This document shows positions 12,036 to 21,896 of a stretch of DNA of 64,000 nucleotides, in pieces. The stretch comes from Collimonas fungivorans Ter331. GTDB lineage: Bacteria; Pseudomonadota; Gammaproteobacteria; Burkholderiales; Burkholderiaceae_D. Positions within the stretch are counted from its first letter, which is position 1. Every line of letters starts with the position of its first letter. The notes below the pieces were generated by a model. That model saw only the letters and a program-made list of their open reading frames with translations, was not told the origin of the DNA and made no database searches. The position numbers were made by a program, and so were the translations under genes. Where the stretch lies: NCBI RefSeq assembly GCF_000221045.1, contig NC_015856.1, forward strand, positions 2,052,687-2,116,686, read 5' to 3'.

Positions 12036-12446
12036 ATGTCCGAAGCCGCGAAACCCAATCGGCCACAGTTTCGTAATATAAACATTACTCAAATTGTCGG
12101 TTACCGCTTGCCGCTGGCAGGCATTATTTCGATTTTGCATCGCATTAGTGGCTTGTTGATGTTTTTGCTCTTGCCTTTTATCTTGTTCTTGCTGGATAAA
12201 AGCCTGGTATCTGAAAGTTCTTTCGAATACTTCAAAGGCTTTACGTCGAACTGGTTCGTAAAGCTTGTCATCCTGGCCCTGTCCTGGGCTTACCTGCACC
12301 ACTTCTGCGCCGGCATCCGCCACCTCGTCATGGATAACCACATCGGCCTGACCAAGGATAGCGCGCGCAAATCGGCTGCCGGTGTCCTGATCGTCAGCGT
12401 GCCGCTGGCGCTGATCGTTGCATTGAAACTGTTCGGAGCATTCTGA
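12036..12446 (+). CDS. sdhC: succinate dehydrogenase cytochrome b556 subunit
   Basis: A 136-aa membrane anchor with three hydrophobic segments (about 30-55, 72-95 and 108-132). The N-terminus has NRPQFRNINITQ and the HRISGLLMFLLLP quinone-site block; the haem-ligand His is in AYLHHFCAGIRHLVMD. GAGGAGAA precedes ATG 12036. It overlaps sdhD by one base, so the two are translationally coupled. The 198-bp region upstream has no other gene. Confidence 0.95.
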   Translation: MSEAAKPNRPQFRNINITQIVGYRLPLAGIISILHRISGLLMFLLLPFILFLLDKSLVSESSFEYFKGFTSNWFVKLVILALSWAYLHHFCAGIRHLVMDNHIGLTKDSARKSAAGVLIVSVPLALIVALKLFGAF

Positions 12447-12823
12447 TGGCTGACAACAATATTGGCGCGAATATCGGTCCTAAGCGCCTGGTAGTAGGGG
12501 CCCATTACGGTTTGCGCGACTGGCTGGCGCAGCGCGTTACAGCAGTGGTCATGGCGGTCTACACCGTCATCCTCCTGGTTTCTTTCCTCACAGCCAGCAA
12601 CTTCAGCTATGACGGCTGGGCTGGGCTGTTTTCGCATCAGTGGTTCAAGCTCGCGACATTCGTGACGCTGATGGCGCTGTTTTTCCACGCCTGGATCGGC
12701 GTGCGTGATGTCTGGATGGATTATGTCAAGCCGGTTGCCGTGCGCCTGGTCTTGCAAGTTGCCACAATCCTGTGGTTGGTCGGTTGTGCCGGATGGGCGG
12801 CGCAGATTTTGTGGAGAGTGTAA
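12446..12823 (+). CDS. sdhD: succinate dehydrogenase membrane anchor subunit
   Basis: A 125-aa protein with three predicted transmembrane helices (about 27-50, 63-85 and 98-122). The RVTAVVMAVYT region and HAWIGVRDVWMDYVKP are typical of SdhD in betaproteobacteria and help form the haem and ubiquinone site of complex II. The start codon overlaps the sdhC stop (TGATG). Confidence 0.94.
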   Translation: MADNNIGANIGPKRLVVGAHYGLRDWLAQRVTAVVMAVYTVILLVSFLTASNFSYDGWAGLFSHQWFKLATFVTLMALFFHAWIGVRDVWMDYVKPVAVRLVLQVATILWLVGCAGWAAQILWRV

Positions 12824-12825
12824 TC

Positions 12826-14604
12826 GTGTCAGCAATCAAATCCACAATTCCTACACGCCGCTTTGATGCGGTAATCGTTGGGGCCGGTGGTTCCGGTATG
12901 CGTGCTTCGCTGCAGTTGGCGGAAGCTGGTTTGAACGTTGCAGTATTGTCGAAAGTGTTTCCTACCCGTTCGCACACCGTGGCGGCGCAGGGCGGCATCG
13001 GCGCTTCGCTGGGCAACATGTCCGAGGACAGCTGGTACTGGCACATGTTTGACACCGTCAAGGGCTCCGATTACCTGGGCGACCAGGATGCAATCGAGTT
13101 CATGTGCCGTGAAGCACCAAAGGCCGTGTATGAGCTGGAGCACTTCGGCATGCCGTTCGACCGTAACGCCGACGGCACCATTTACCAGCGTCCGTTCGGC
13201 GGCCACTCGGCCAACTTCGGCGAAAAGCCGGTAGCGCGCGCCTGCGCCGCTGCCGACCGTACCGGCCATGCGCTGCTGCATACGCTGTATCAGCGCAACG
13301 TGCGCGCCAAGACCCACTTCTTCGTCGAGTGGATGGCGATCGACCTGGTGCGCGATGCTGAAGGCGATGTCATCGGCGTCGTGGCGCTGGAAATGGAAAC
13401 CGGCGAAGTCATGATCCTGGAAGCCAAGACCACGGTCATGGCAACCGGCGGTGCAGGGCGCATCTGGGCGGCTTCGACCAATGCCTTCATCAATACCGGC
13501 GACGGCATGGGCATGGCGGCGCGCGCAGGTTTGCCGCTGGAAGACATGGAATTCTGGCAGTTCCACCCGACCGGCGTGGCCGGCGCGGGCGTGCTGATCA
13601 CCGAAGGCGTGCGCGGCGAGGGCGGTATCCTGATCAACGCCAACGGCGAACGTTTCATGGAACGCTATGCGCCGACCTTGAAGGATCTGGCCCCGCGCGA
13701 CTTCGTATCGCGTTCGATGGACCAGGAAATCAAGGAAGGCCGCGGCTGCGGTCCGCACAAGGATCACGTGATGCTGGACCTGCGCCACATCGGCGCCGAA
13801 ACCATCATGAAGCGCCTGCCTTCGATCCTGGAAATCGGCCACAAGTTCGCTAACGTTGACGCTCTGAAAGAGCCGATCCCGGTCGTGCCTACCATCCATT
13901 ATCAAATGGGCGGTATTCCTACCAACGTCTATGGCCAAGTTGTGGTGCCGAAGAACGGCATCCCGAACGCAGTGGTCAACGGCTTGTACGCGATCGGCGA
14001 ATGCGCCTGCGTCTCGGTGCACGGCGCCAACCGCCTCGGCACCAACTCGCTGTTGGACCTGGTGGTGTTCGGCCGTGCGGCCGGTAACCACATCGTCGAC
14101 AGCAAGCTCAAGGAGCGCAGCAACAAGGCCTTGCCGGCAGATGCGGCCGACGTCGCCCTGGCGCGTCTGGCCAAGCTGGAAACCAGCACCGGTTCCGAGC
14201 GCGTGCAAGACGTGGCCGGCGATATCCGCAAGACCATGCAGCACTATTGCGGCGTGTTCCGTACCGACGAGCTGCTGCAGCAAGGCTACAAGGAAATCAT
14301 GGTGCTGGACGAGCGGCGCAAGCATGTATCGTTCAAGGACAAGTCCAAGGTCTTCAACACCGCACGTGTCGAAGCGCTGGAACTGGACAACCTGATCGAA
14401 ACCGCCAAGGCCACCATTACCTCGGCTGCAGCTCGTAAAGAATCGCGCGGCGCACATGCGCATCGCGATTATGAAAAGCGTGATGACGAAAACTGGATGA
14501 AGCATACCTTGTGGTACTCCGAAGGTAATCGTCTCGACTACAAGCCAGTGATCACCAAACCGCTGACAGTTGATACGTTCAAGCCAAAGCCACGCACATT
14601 CTGA
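12826..14604 (+). CDS. sdhA: succinate dehydrogenase flavoprotein subunit
   Basis: A 592-aa catalytic subunit that oxidises succinate to fumarate. The FAD-binding motif is VIVGAGGSGMRAS, the covalent-FAD His is in KVFPTRSHTVAAQGG, and the active-site blocks QFHPTGVAGAG and HGANRLGTNSLLD are intact. I chose GTG 12826 because GGAGAG lies 9 nt before it and the length then equals the usual one; the upstream ATG would extend into sdhD. Confidence 0.97.
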   Translation: MSAIKSTIPTRRFDAVIVGAGGSGMRASLQLAEAGLNVAVLSKVFPTRSHTVAAQGGIGASLGNMSEDSWYWHMFDTVKGSDYLGDQDAIEFMCREAPKAVYELEHFGMPFDRNADGTIYQRPFGGHSANFGEKPVARACAAADRTGHALLHTLYQRNVRAKTHFFVEWMAIDLVRDAEGDVIGVVALEMETGEVMILEAKTTVMATGGAGRIWAASTNAFINTGDGMGMAARAGLPLEDMEFWQFHPTGVAGAGVLITEGVRGEGGILINANGERFMERYAPTLKDLAPRDFVSRSMDQEIKEGRGCGPHKDHVMLDLRHIGAETIMKRLPSILEIGHKFANVDALKEPIPVVPTIHYQMGGIPTNVYGQVVVPKNGIPNAVVNGLYAIGECACVSVHGANRLGTNSLLDLVVFGRAAGNHIVDSKLKERSNKALPADAADVALARLAKLETSTGSERVQDVAGDIRKTMQHYCGVFRTDELLQQGYKEIMVLDERRKHVSFKDKSKVFNTARVEALELDNLIETAKATITSAAARKESRGAHAHRDYEKRDDENWMKHTLWYSEGNRLDYKPVITKPLTVDTFKPKPRTF

Positions 14605-14664
14605 TTTGCCGCGGCAGGGCGGTGCTCGATAACCCTGCCGCGCAATTAATAAAAAGGTATAGCC

Positions 14665-15378
14665 ATGTCATCACGTACTTTGAAATTCAAAATCTACCGT
14701 TACGATCCCGATAAGGACGCCAAGCCTTACATGCAGGACCTGACAGTGGAGCTGCTGCCGACCGACAAGATGCTGCTGGATGCTCTGCAGCGCATCAAGG
14801 CCGACGTCGACGATTCGCTGGCGCTGCGACGCTCCTGCCGCGAAGGCGTGTGCGGTTCCGACGCCATGAACATCAACGGCAAGAACGGCCTGGCCTGCAC
14901 CACCAACCTCAACGAGCTGACCGAGCCTATCGTCCTCAAGCCGCTGCCAGGCTTGCCGGTGATCCGCGACCTGATCGTCGACATGACGCAGTTCTTCAAG
15001 CAGTACGAGTCGATCAAGCCGTTCCTGATCAACGACAACATCCCGCCGGAAAAAGAACGCCTGCAAACGCCGGAACAGCGCGAAGAGCTCGATGGCCTGT
15101 ACGAGTGCATCCTGTGCGCATGCTGTTCGACTTCCTGCCCGTCGTTCTGGTGGAATCCGGACAAGTTCGTCGGCCCGGCCGGCCTGCTGCAAGCCTACCG
15201 CTTCATCGCCGACAGCCGCGACGAAGCCACCGGCGCGCGCCTGGACAACCTGGAAGATCCGTATCGCCTGTTCCGCTGCCGTTCGATCATGAACTGCGTC
15301 GACGTCTGTCCGAAGGGCCTGAACCCTAATGCAGCGATCGGCAAGATCAAAGAGCTGATGGTTCGCCGCGCGGTATAA
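14665..15378 (+). CDS. sdhB: succinate dehydrogenase iron-sulfur subunit
   Basis: A 237-aa protein with all three iron-sulfur sites: [2Fe-2S] in CREGVCGSDA with a later C, [4Fe-4S] in CILCACCSTSCPSFWW, and [3Fe-4S] in CRSIMNCVDVCPKGLNP. It carries electrons from SdhA to the membrane quinone. It follows sdhA after 60 bp. Confidence 0.97.
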   Translation: MSSRTLKFKIYRYDPDKDAKPYMQDLTVELLPTDKMLLDALQRIKADVDDSLALRRSCREGVCGSDAMNINGKNGLACTTNLNELTEPIVLKPLPGLPVIRDLIVDMTQFFKQYESIKPFLINDNIPPEKERLQTPEQREELDGLYECILCACCSTSCPSFWWNPDKFVGPAGLLQAYRFIADSRDEATGARLDNLEDPYRLFRCRSIMNCVDVCPKGLNPNAAIGKIKELMVRRAV

Positions 15379-15389
15379 AAGCGAGTAAG

Positions 15390-15422
15390 CAGGGCGGCGA
15401 GACTCCCGAGTTTCCCGCCCTG
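15390..15422 (+). other. hairpin between sdhB and sdhE
   Basis: CAGGGCGG (15390-15397) pairs with CCGCCCTG (15415-15422). There is no T run, so it is more likely an RNA-processing or stabilising hairpin within the operon than a terminator. Confidence 0.4.
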
Positions 15423-15494
15423 GCAGTTGCAGCAGTTTTAGAACTGTTCGTCGAAAGCGCCGAATGGCGATATCAAATAGAATAAGTGGTTTCC

Positions 15495-15764
15495 ATGTCC
15501 ATCATCCATCAAGCCGATCCTGCCAACCGAGCCCGCCTGCGCTGGCGTGCGCGCCGCGGACTGCTTGAAAACGACCTGATACTCACTCGTTTCCTGGATG
15601 CAAACGAAGCCAGCATGACGGACGACGATGTCGACGCTTTTTCGCGTTTGATGGACCTGTCCGACAATGAACTAATGGATTTGCTGCTGGTCCGTAAAGA
15701 ACCGGACGGCTTGCTGGATTTGCCGCAAGTGCATGCCCTGTTAGCCAGAATACGCACTGCCTAA
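15495..15764 (+). CDS. sdhE: FAD assembly factor SdhE
   Basis: An 89-aa all-alpha protein with the RGxxE motif (RRGLLEND) that defines the SdhE/YgfY family and promotes covalent flavinylation of SdhA. Its place right after sdhB supports this. ATG 15495 is preferred over the in-frame GTG at 15486. Confidence 0.93.
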   Translation: MSIIHQADPANRARLRWRARRGLLENDLILTRFLDANEASMTDDDVDAFSRLMDLSDNELMDLLLVRKEPDGLLDLPQVHALLARIRTA

Positions 15765-15870
15765 GACTATATCTTCGCTGGCGGCGACGGCCGCGGAAGA
15801 GGTTGGCCAGCTTGCAGGCGCGTCTTTTGTTTTTTTGATTTAGAGTCACCTTTTGATTGAGGGAAGAGCC

Positions 15871-17175
15871 ATGACCACCGCTGATACAAAAGCCACGCTA
15901 TCGTTTTCCGATGGCAGTCCATCCGTAGAATTTCCTATTTACAAGGGTACCGTCGGCCCTGAAGTCATCGATATCCGCAAGCTGTACGGCGCTACCGGCA
16001 AATTCACTTACGATCCGGGTTTCATGTCGACCGCGGCCTGCAATTCGTCGATCACCTACATCGACGGCGACAAGGGCGAACTGCTGTATCGCGGCTACCC
16101 GATCGAGCAGCTGGCAGTCAATTGCGACTTCCTGGAAACCTGCTACCTGCTGCTGAACGGCGAACTGCCTACCGCGGCCGAAAAGGAAAAATTCGACGCT
16201 ACCGTGACCCAGCACACCATGGTGCACGAGCAAATGCAATTCTTCTTCCGCGGTTTCCGCCGCGACGCACATCCGATGGCCGTGCTGGTCGGCACCGTCG
16301 GCGCCTTGTCGTCGTTCTACCATGACTCGCTGGACATCACCGACCCGCGCCACCGCGAAGTATCGGCTATCCGCCTGATCGCCAAACTGCCGACCCTGGT
16401 CGCCATGGCGTACAAGTACAACGTCGGCCAGCCGTTCGTCTACCCGCGCAACGAACTGTCGTACAGCGCCAACTTCATGCACATGATGTTCTCGACGCCA
16501 TGCGAAGAGTACAAGGTCAACGACGTGCTGGTGCGCGCTCTGGACCGCATCCTGACCCTGCACGCCGACCACGAGCAGAACGCGTCGACTTCGACCGTGC
16601 GCCTGGCCGGTTCCAGCGGCGCCAATCCGTTCGCCTGTATCGCCGCCGGCATCGCCTGCCTGTGGGGCCCTGCCCACGGCGGCGCCAACGAAGCAGCGCT
16701 CAACATGCTGAAGGAAATCGGCACGGTCGACAAGATCCCTGAGTTCATCGCCCAAGTGAAGGACAAGAACTCCGGCGTCAAGCTGATGGGCTTCGGTCAC
16801 CGCGTCTACAAGAATTTCGACCCGCGCGCCAAGCTGATGCGTGAAACCTGCTACGAAGTGCTGAACGAACTGGGCCTGCACGACGACCCATTGTTCAAGC
16901 TGGCGATGGCGCTGGAAAAAGTCGCGCTGGAAGACGAATACTTCGTTTCCCGCAAGCTCTATCCGAACGTCGACTTCTACTCCGGCATCGTGCAGTCGGC
17001 GCTGGGCATCCCGACTTCGCTGTTCACCGGTATCTTCGCCATGGCGCGCACCGTAGGCTGGATCGCGCAATGGAATGAAATGATTTCCGATCCAGAGCAG
17101 AAAATCGGCCGTCCGCGCCAGCTGTTCGTCGGTTCCAAGACCCGCGACGTGCCGCCGATCGAAAAGCGCGGCTAA
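15871..17175 (+). CDS. gltA: citrate synthase (type II)
   Basis: A 434-aa enzyme that condenses oxaloacetate and acetyl-CoA to citrate. Catalytic blocks [43 protein letters not shown] and the C-terminal GRPRQLFVG are intact. ATG 15871 is preceded by GGGAAGAG. It is the last gene of the sdh group and is followed by a terminator. Confidence 0.97.
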   Translation: MTTADTKATLSFSDGSPSVEFPIYKGTVGPEVIDIRKLYGATGKFTYDPGFMSTAACNSSITYIDGDKGELLYRGYPIEQLAVNCDFLETCYLLLNGELPTAAEKEKFDATVTQHTMVHEQMQFFFRGFRRDAHPMAVLVGTVGALSSFYHDSLDITDPRHREVSAIRLIAKLPTLVAMAYKYNVGQPFVYPRNELSYSANFMHMMFSTPCEEYKVNDVLVRALDRILTLHADHEQNASTSTVRLAGSSGANPFACIAAGIACLWGPAHGGANEAALNMLKEIGTVDKIPEFIAQVKDKNSGVKLMGFGHRVYKNFDPRAKLMRETCYEVLNELGLHDDPLFKLAMALEKVALEDEYFVSRKLYPNVDFYSGIVQSALGIPTSLFTGIFAMARTVGWIAQWNEMISDPEQKIGRPRQLFVGSKTRDVPPIEKRG

Positions 17176-17205
17176 GCCGGGCATGAGCAGGTAATAGCAA
17201 CACAA

Positions 17206-17233
17206 AAACAGCGAATCCGAGGATTCGCTGTTT
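17206..17233 (+). terminator. gltA terminator
   Basis: AACAGCGAATCC and GATTCGCTGTT form a long near-perfect stem with a very short loop, followed by a short T run, 30-50 nt after the gltA stop. Confidence 0.8.
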
Positions 17234-17498
17234 GCATTTATGCAGGTTATGCTATGCTCTTGTTCTGTGCTGTGTTATGCGGCCAGAAGCAGTGAAAAAC
17301 GGTAGCAAAAACATGTGGTGAACGTGTTTTGAAGGGCAGGCAGCACCCGAATTTAGAAAAAAGCAGTTGTAGCAAAGAACACATAGCAATAGAGCCCTTC
17401 CCCACAACTTGATGTGCAATCCGCTAACCGGTCAGGCCGTGTCGCGGAAGGTTATGTTAACCCGCTAATCTCGCGAAACGCGAAGAAAGGTGAGCAAG
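17234..17498 (+). other. odhA upstream region without a gene
   Basis: I see no coding sequence here. It presumably holds the odhA promoter and a leader, but no promoter stands out clearly enough to place. The last bases carry the ribosome site AAAGGTGAG. Confidence 0.4.
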
Positions 17499-20354
17499 AT
17501 GATGCAACAATACCGCTCTAATTCTTATCTCTTCGGAGGTAATGCACCGTACATTGAAGAGCTGTACGAGTCTTACCTCGACAATCCCGGTTCAGTTGCC
17601 GACAACTGGCGTGCTTATTTCGACGCCATGCAGCACGTACCCGCCGTCGACGGCTCCGACAAGCCTGACGTAGGCCACGCTTCCGTCATCGCCTCGTTCG
17701 CCGAGCGCGCCAAACACGGTCCTATCCGCACCATCTCCGCTTCGGCCGACGCTGAAATGGGCCGCAAACGCGTTGCCGCAACGCAATTGATTGCTGCCTA
17801 CCGTTACCTCGGCTCACGCTGGGCCAACCTGGACCCGCTGCAACGCCAGGAACGCGCCGTACTGCCTGAACTGGAACCAAGTTTCTACGGTTTCACCGAT
17901 GCCGACATGGACATCGTGTTCAACATCAGCAACACCTACTTCGGTACCGAAACCGCTACGCTGCGCGACCTGCTGAATTCGCTGCGCGACACGTACTGCC
18001 GTTCCATCGGCACCGAATACATGTACATCAGCGACCCGACCGAAAAGCGCTGGATGCAAGAGCGCCTGGAGTCGACCCGTTCGGCGCCGGTGTTCACCGC
18101 CGAGAAGAAAAAGCACATCCTCGACCGCCTGACCGCGGCCGAAGGCCTGGAACGCTACCTGCATACCCGTTATGTCGGCCAGAAGCGTTTCTCGCTGGAA
18201 GGCGGCGAAAGCTTCATCGTGTCGCTGGATGAAACCATCCAGCGCGCCGGCGAAAAGGGCATCCAGGAAATCGTCATCGGCATGGCCCACCGCGGCCGCC
18301 TGAACGTGCTGGTCAACACCCTGGGCAAGATGCCGCAGGAACTGTTCGCCGAATTCGAAGGCAAGCACGCCGACGACCTGCCGGCCGGCGACGTCAAGTA
18401 CCACCAGGGTTTCTCGTCCGACATCACCAGCCCGGGCGGCCCGGTGCATCTGTCGCTGGCGTTCAACCCGTCGCACCTGGAAATCGTCAATCCGGTGGTC
18501 GAAGGTTCGGTCAAGGCCCGTATGGAACGCCGCGGCGACGCCGACGGTTCGCAAGTGCTGCCGATCCTGGTGCACGGCGACGCTGCATTCGCCGGCCAAG
18601 GCGTGGTGATGGAAACCCTGAACCTGGCGCAGACCCGCGGCTACGGTACAGGCGGCACGGTGCATATCGTGATCAACAACCAGATCGGCTTCACCACTTC
18701 CGATCCGCGCGATTCGCGTTCCACCCTGTACTGCTCGGACGTGGTCAAGATGATCGAAGCGCCGGTGCTGCACGTCAACGGCGACGATCCTGAAGCGGTG
18801 GTGTACGCGACCCAGATCGCGCTCGACTACCGCATCGAATTCAAGAAAGATATCGTGGTCGATATCATCTGCTTCCGCAAACTGGGCCACAACGAGCAAG
18901 ACACGCCGGCGCTGACCCAGCCGCTGATGTACAAGAAGATCGGCCAGCATCCAGGCACCCGCAAGCTGTACGCGGACAAGCTGGTGGCGCAAGGCACGAT
19001 CGGCACTGACGATGGCGACGCCATGGTCAAGGCCTTCCGCGATGCGATGGATGCCGGCAAGCACACCATCGATCCGGTCATCACCAACTTCAAGAGCAAA
19101 TACGCAGTCGACTGGCTGCCGTTCCTGAACCGCAAGTGGACCGACGCCGCCGACACTTCGGTGCCGGTGACTGAACTGAAGCGCCTGGCCGCACGCATCA
19201 CTACCGTGCCGGAAAACTTCAAGGTCCACGCGCTGGTCGAAAAGGTGCTGAACGACCGCGCCGCCATGGGCCGCGGCGAGCTCAACCTCGACTGGGGCAT
19301 GGGCGAGCACCTGGCCTACGCGTCGCTGGTATCGTCGGGTTATGCGATCCGCCTGACCGGCCAGGACGCCGGCCGCGGCACTTTCGTCCATCGCCACGCG
19401 GTGCTGCATGACCAGAACCGTGAGCGTTGGGATGCCGGCAGCTATATTCCGCTGCAAAACGTCTCCGACCAGCAAGCGCCGTTCAAGGTGATCGACTCGG
19501 TCTTGTCGGAAGAAGCGGTGCTTGGTTTCGAATACGGTTATTCCACCGCAGAGCCAAACACGCTGACCATCTGGGAAGCCCAGTTCGGCGACTTCGCCAA
19601 CGGCGCGCAAGTCGTGATCGACCAGTTCATCAGCTCCGGCGAAGTGAAATGGGGCCGTGCTTCCGGCCTGGTCATGATGCTGCCGCACGGTTACGAAGGC
19701 CAGGGCCCGGAACACTCGTCGGCCCGCCTGGAACGTTACCTGCAACTGTGCGCAGACAACAACATGCAAGTGGTGCAGCCGACTACCGCAGCGCAGATTT
19801 TCCATCTGCTGCGCCGCCAGATGATCCGCCTGTTCCGCAAGCCGCTGGTGATCATGACGCCGAAATCGCTGTTGCGTAACAAGGATGCCGGTTCGCCGTT
19901 GTCCGACTTCACCAAGGGCAGCTTCCAGACCGTGATCGGCGAAGTCGACGACAAGATCGATCCTAAAAAGGTCAAGCGCGTCATCGCCTGCTCCGGCAAG
20001 GTGTATTACGACCTGGTCAACGCCCGCAAGGAACGCGGCCAGACCGACGTTGCAATTATCCGCCTGGAGCAACTGTATCCATTCCCGCACAAGGCGTTTG
20101 CTGCCGAGTTGAAGCAGTTCCCTAACTTCAACGAGCTGGTATGGACCCAGGATGAGCCGCAGAACCAGGGCGCATGGCTGCAGATCCAGCACAACATTTT
20201 TGAAAACCTGGACGAAGGCCAGAAGCTTGCCTATGCAGGCCGTCCAGCCAGCGCATCGCCAGCGGTCGGTTACTACGACAAGCACTATGCGCAGCAAAAA
20301 GCGTTGCTGGATACGGCATTTTCCAAGCTCAAAGGCTTTGTTCTGACGAAATAA
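17499..20354 (+). CDS. odhA: 2-oxoglutarate dehydrogenase E1 component
   Basis: A 951-aa thiamine-diphosphate enzyme that decarboxylates 2-oxoglutarate. The N-terminal E2-binding segment ([22 protein letters not shown]), the HRGRLNVL and GHNEQDTPA ThDP blocks, and the transketolase-like [21 protein letters not shown]-type C-terminal block are present. ATG 17499 is chosen over GTG 17490 because AAAGGTGAG then has good spacing and the usual N-terminus begins with MMQQY. It leads the odhA-odhB-lpdA set. Confidence 0.97.
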   Translation: [951 protein letters not shown]

Positions 20355-20377
20355 TCGGCGTCTTATCTAATTAGTTG

Positions 20378-20424
20378 GGGACAGAGTAATTCGCCGCGCT
20401 ACGGCGGCTCTTAAACTCTGTCCC
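20378..20424. repeat. REP-like palindromic element in the odhA-odhB gap
   Basis: GGGACAGAGT (20378-20387) and ACTCTGTCCC (20415-20424) are perfect inverted arms, and CGCCG/CGGCG pair inside them. The GGGGACAGAGT sequence is familiar as an extragenic palindromic repeat in proteobacteria. Between cotranscribed genes it may stabilise mRNA or reduce readthrough. Confidence 0.65.
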
Positions 20425-20450
20425 GCAATACACATGAATCGGAGAATTAA

Positions 20451-21710
20451 ATGGCTCTTCTAGAAGTAAAAGTTCCGCAGCTGTCGGAATCGGTTGCTGA
20501 AGCGACCCTGTTGACATGGCATAAAAAAATCGGCGATGCTGTCAAGCGCGACGAGAACCTGATCGATATCGAAACAGATAAAGTGGTGCTCGAACTGCCG
20601 GCGCCGGCGGACGGCGTGATCGTCCAGCTGATCAAGGGCGACGGCAGCACCGTGGTGGCGGATGAAATCATCGCCGTGATCGATACCGATGCGTCGGCCA
20701 AGGTCAGCCCGATGGAAGTGGCAGCCGTGCCGGTGCCGCAAAGCGGCAACGCGCCGACGCCAGTCGCCGCGCCTGAACTGCAATCGAAATCGGCCGCCGG
20801 CATCGCCATGCCTGCCGCGGCAAAACTGCTGGCGGAAAACAACCTGTCGGCGGCGCAAGTCGACGGCAGCGGCAAGGACGGCCGTGTCACCAAGGGCGAC
20901 GCCCTGGGCGCCATCGCCAACAAGCCGGCCGCGCCGGCGCCGCTGGCAGCCGCTCCAGCCAAGCCGGCTCTGCAGCAAGTCGCAGCGCCGACCAAGGCCA
21001 ACCTGGACGACCGTCCGGAAGAGCGCGTGCCGATGAGCCGCCTGCGCGCACGGATCGCCGAGCGCCTGGTGCAGTCGCAATCGACCAACGCCATCCTGAC
21101 GACATTCAATGAAGTCAACATGCAGCCGGTGATGGACCTGCGCACCAAGTACAAGGACAAGTTCGAAAAAGAACACGGCGTCAAGCTGGGTTTCATGTCG
21201 TTCTTCGTCAAGGCTGCGGTTGCGGCGCTGAAGAAATACCCGATCGTCAATGCCTCGGTGGATGGCAACGACATCGTCTACCACGGTTATTTCGACATCG
21301 GCATCGCAGTCGGTTCACCACGCGGCCTGGTAGTGCCGGTATTGCGCGATGCCGACCAGATGTCGATCGCCGACATCGAAAAGAAAATCGGCGAATTCGG
21401 CGCCAAGGCCAAGGACGGCAAGCTGACGCTGGACGACCTGACCGGCGGTACTTTCTCGATCTCGAACGGCGGCACTTTCGGTTCCATGCTGTCGACGCCG
21501 ATCATCAACCCGCCGCAGTCGGCAATCCTGGGCGTGCATGCGACCAAGGACCGCGCGGTGGTTGAAAACGGCCAGATCGTGATCCGTCCGATGAACTACC
21601 TGGCAATGTCTTATGATCACCGTATCATCGATGGTCGTGAAGCGGTGCTGGCCCTGGTAGCGATGAAAGAAGCGCTGGAAGATCCGGCCCGTCTGTTGCT
21701 GGACCTGTAA
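20451..21710 (+). CDS. odhB: dihydrolipoyllysine-residue succinyltransferase (E2)
   Basis: A 419-aa E2 with a lipoyl domain at residues 1-78 (lipoyl Lys in [14 protein letters not shown]), an Ala/Pro linker, an E3-binding domain (about 118-155, [16 protein letters not shown]) and a catalytic core with [13 protein letters not shown], containing the active-site His and Asp. It transfers succinyl groups to CoA. GGAG precedes ATG 20451. Confidence 0.97.
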   Translation: MALLEVKVPQLSESVAEATLLTWHKKIGDAVKRDENLIDIETDKVVLELPAPADGVIVQLIKGDGSTVVADEIIAVIDTDASAKVSPMEVAAVPVPQSGNAPTPVAAPELQSKSAAGIAMPAAAKLLAENNLSAAQVDGSGKDGRVTKGDALGAIANKPAAPAPLAAAPAKPALQQVAAPTKANLDDRPEERVPMSRLRARIAERLVQSQSTNAILTTFNEVNMQPVMDLRTKYKDKFEKEHGVKLGFMSFFVKAAVAALKKYPIVNASVDGNDIVYHGYFDIGIAVGSPRGLVVPVLRDADQMSIADIEKKIGEFGAKAKDGKLTLDDLTGGTFSISNGGTFGSMLSTPIINPPQSAILGVHATKDRAVVENGQIVIRPMNYLAMSYDHRIIDGREAVLALVAMKEALEDPARLLLDL

Positions 21711-21733
21711 GTCTCAAACCTCGCCAGGCGAGA

Positions 21734-21778
21734 GCGCCCTGACTCTATTGTTTCCTAGGGAAAAATGGAGCAGGGCGC
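21734..21778 (+). other. hairpin between odhB and lpdA
   Basis: GCGCCCTG (21734-21741) pairs with CAGGGCGC (21771-21778), with a further CTC/GAG pairing and an inner TTTCC/GGAAA stem. There is no clear T run after it. It may partially separate lpdA expression or stabilise the upstream mRNA. Confidence 0.5.
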
Positions 21779-21896
21779 GTCGTTTAGGCGGCTAAGTAAA
21801 TGATGAGCGCCTTGTGACTGTGATTACTGCGGGCCGGCTGCCCGAATTGGCGGCAGGTGGCAATGAGTTGGCAAGGCAATAATTCGAAAGATGGAA

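Noticed and set aside
17814-20297. 827-aa open frame on the minus strand
   Set aside because: It is a mirror of odhA with no recognisable domain; long antisense frames are expected in GC-rich genes.
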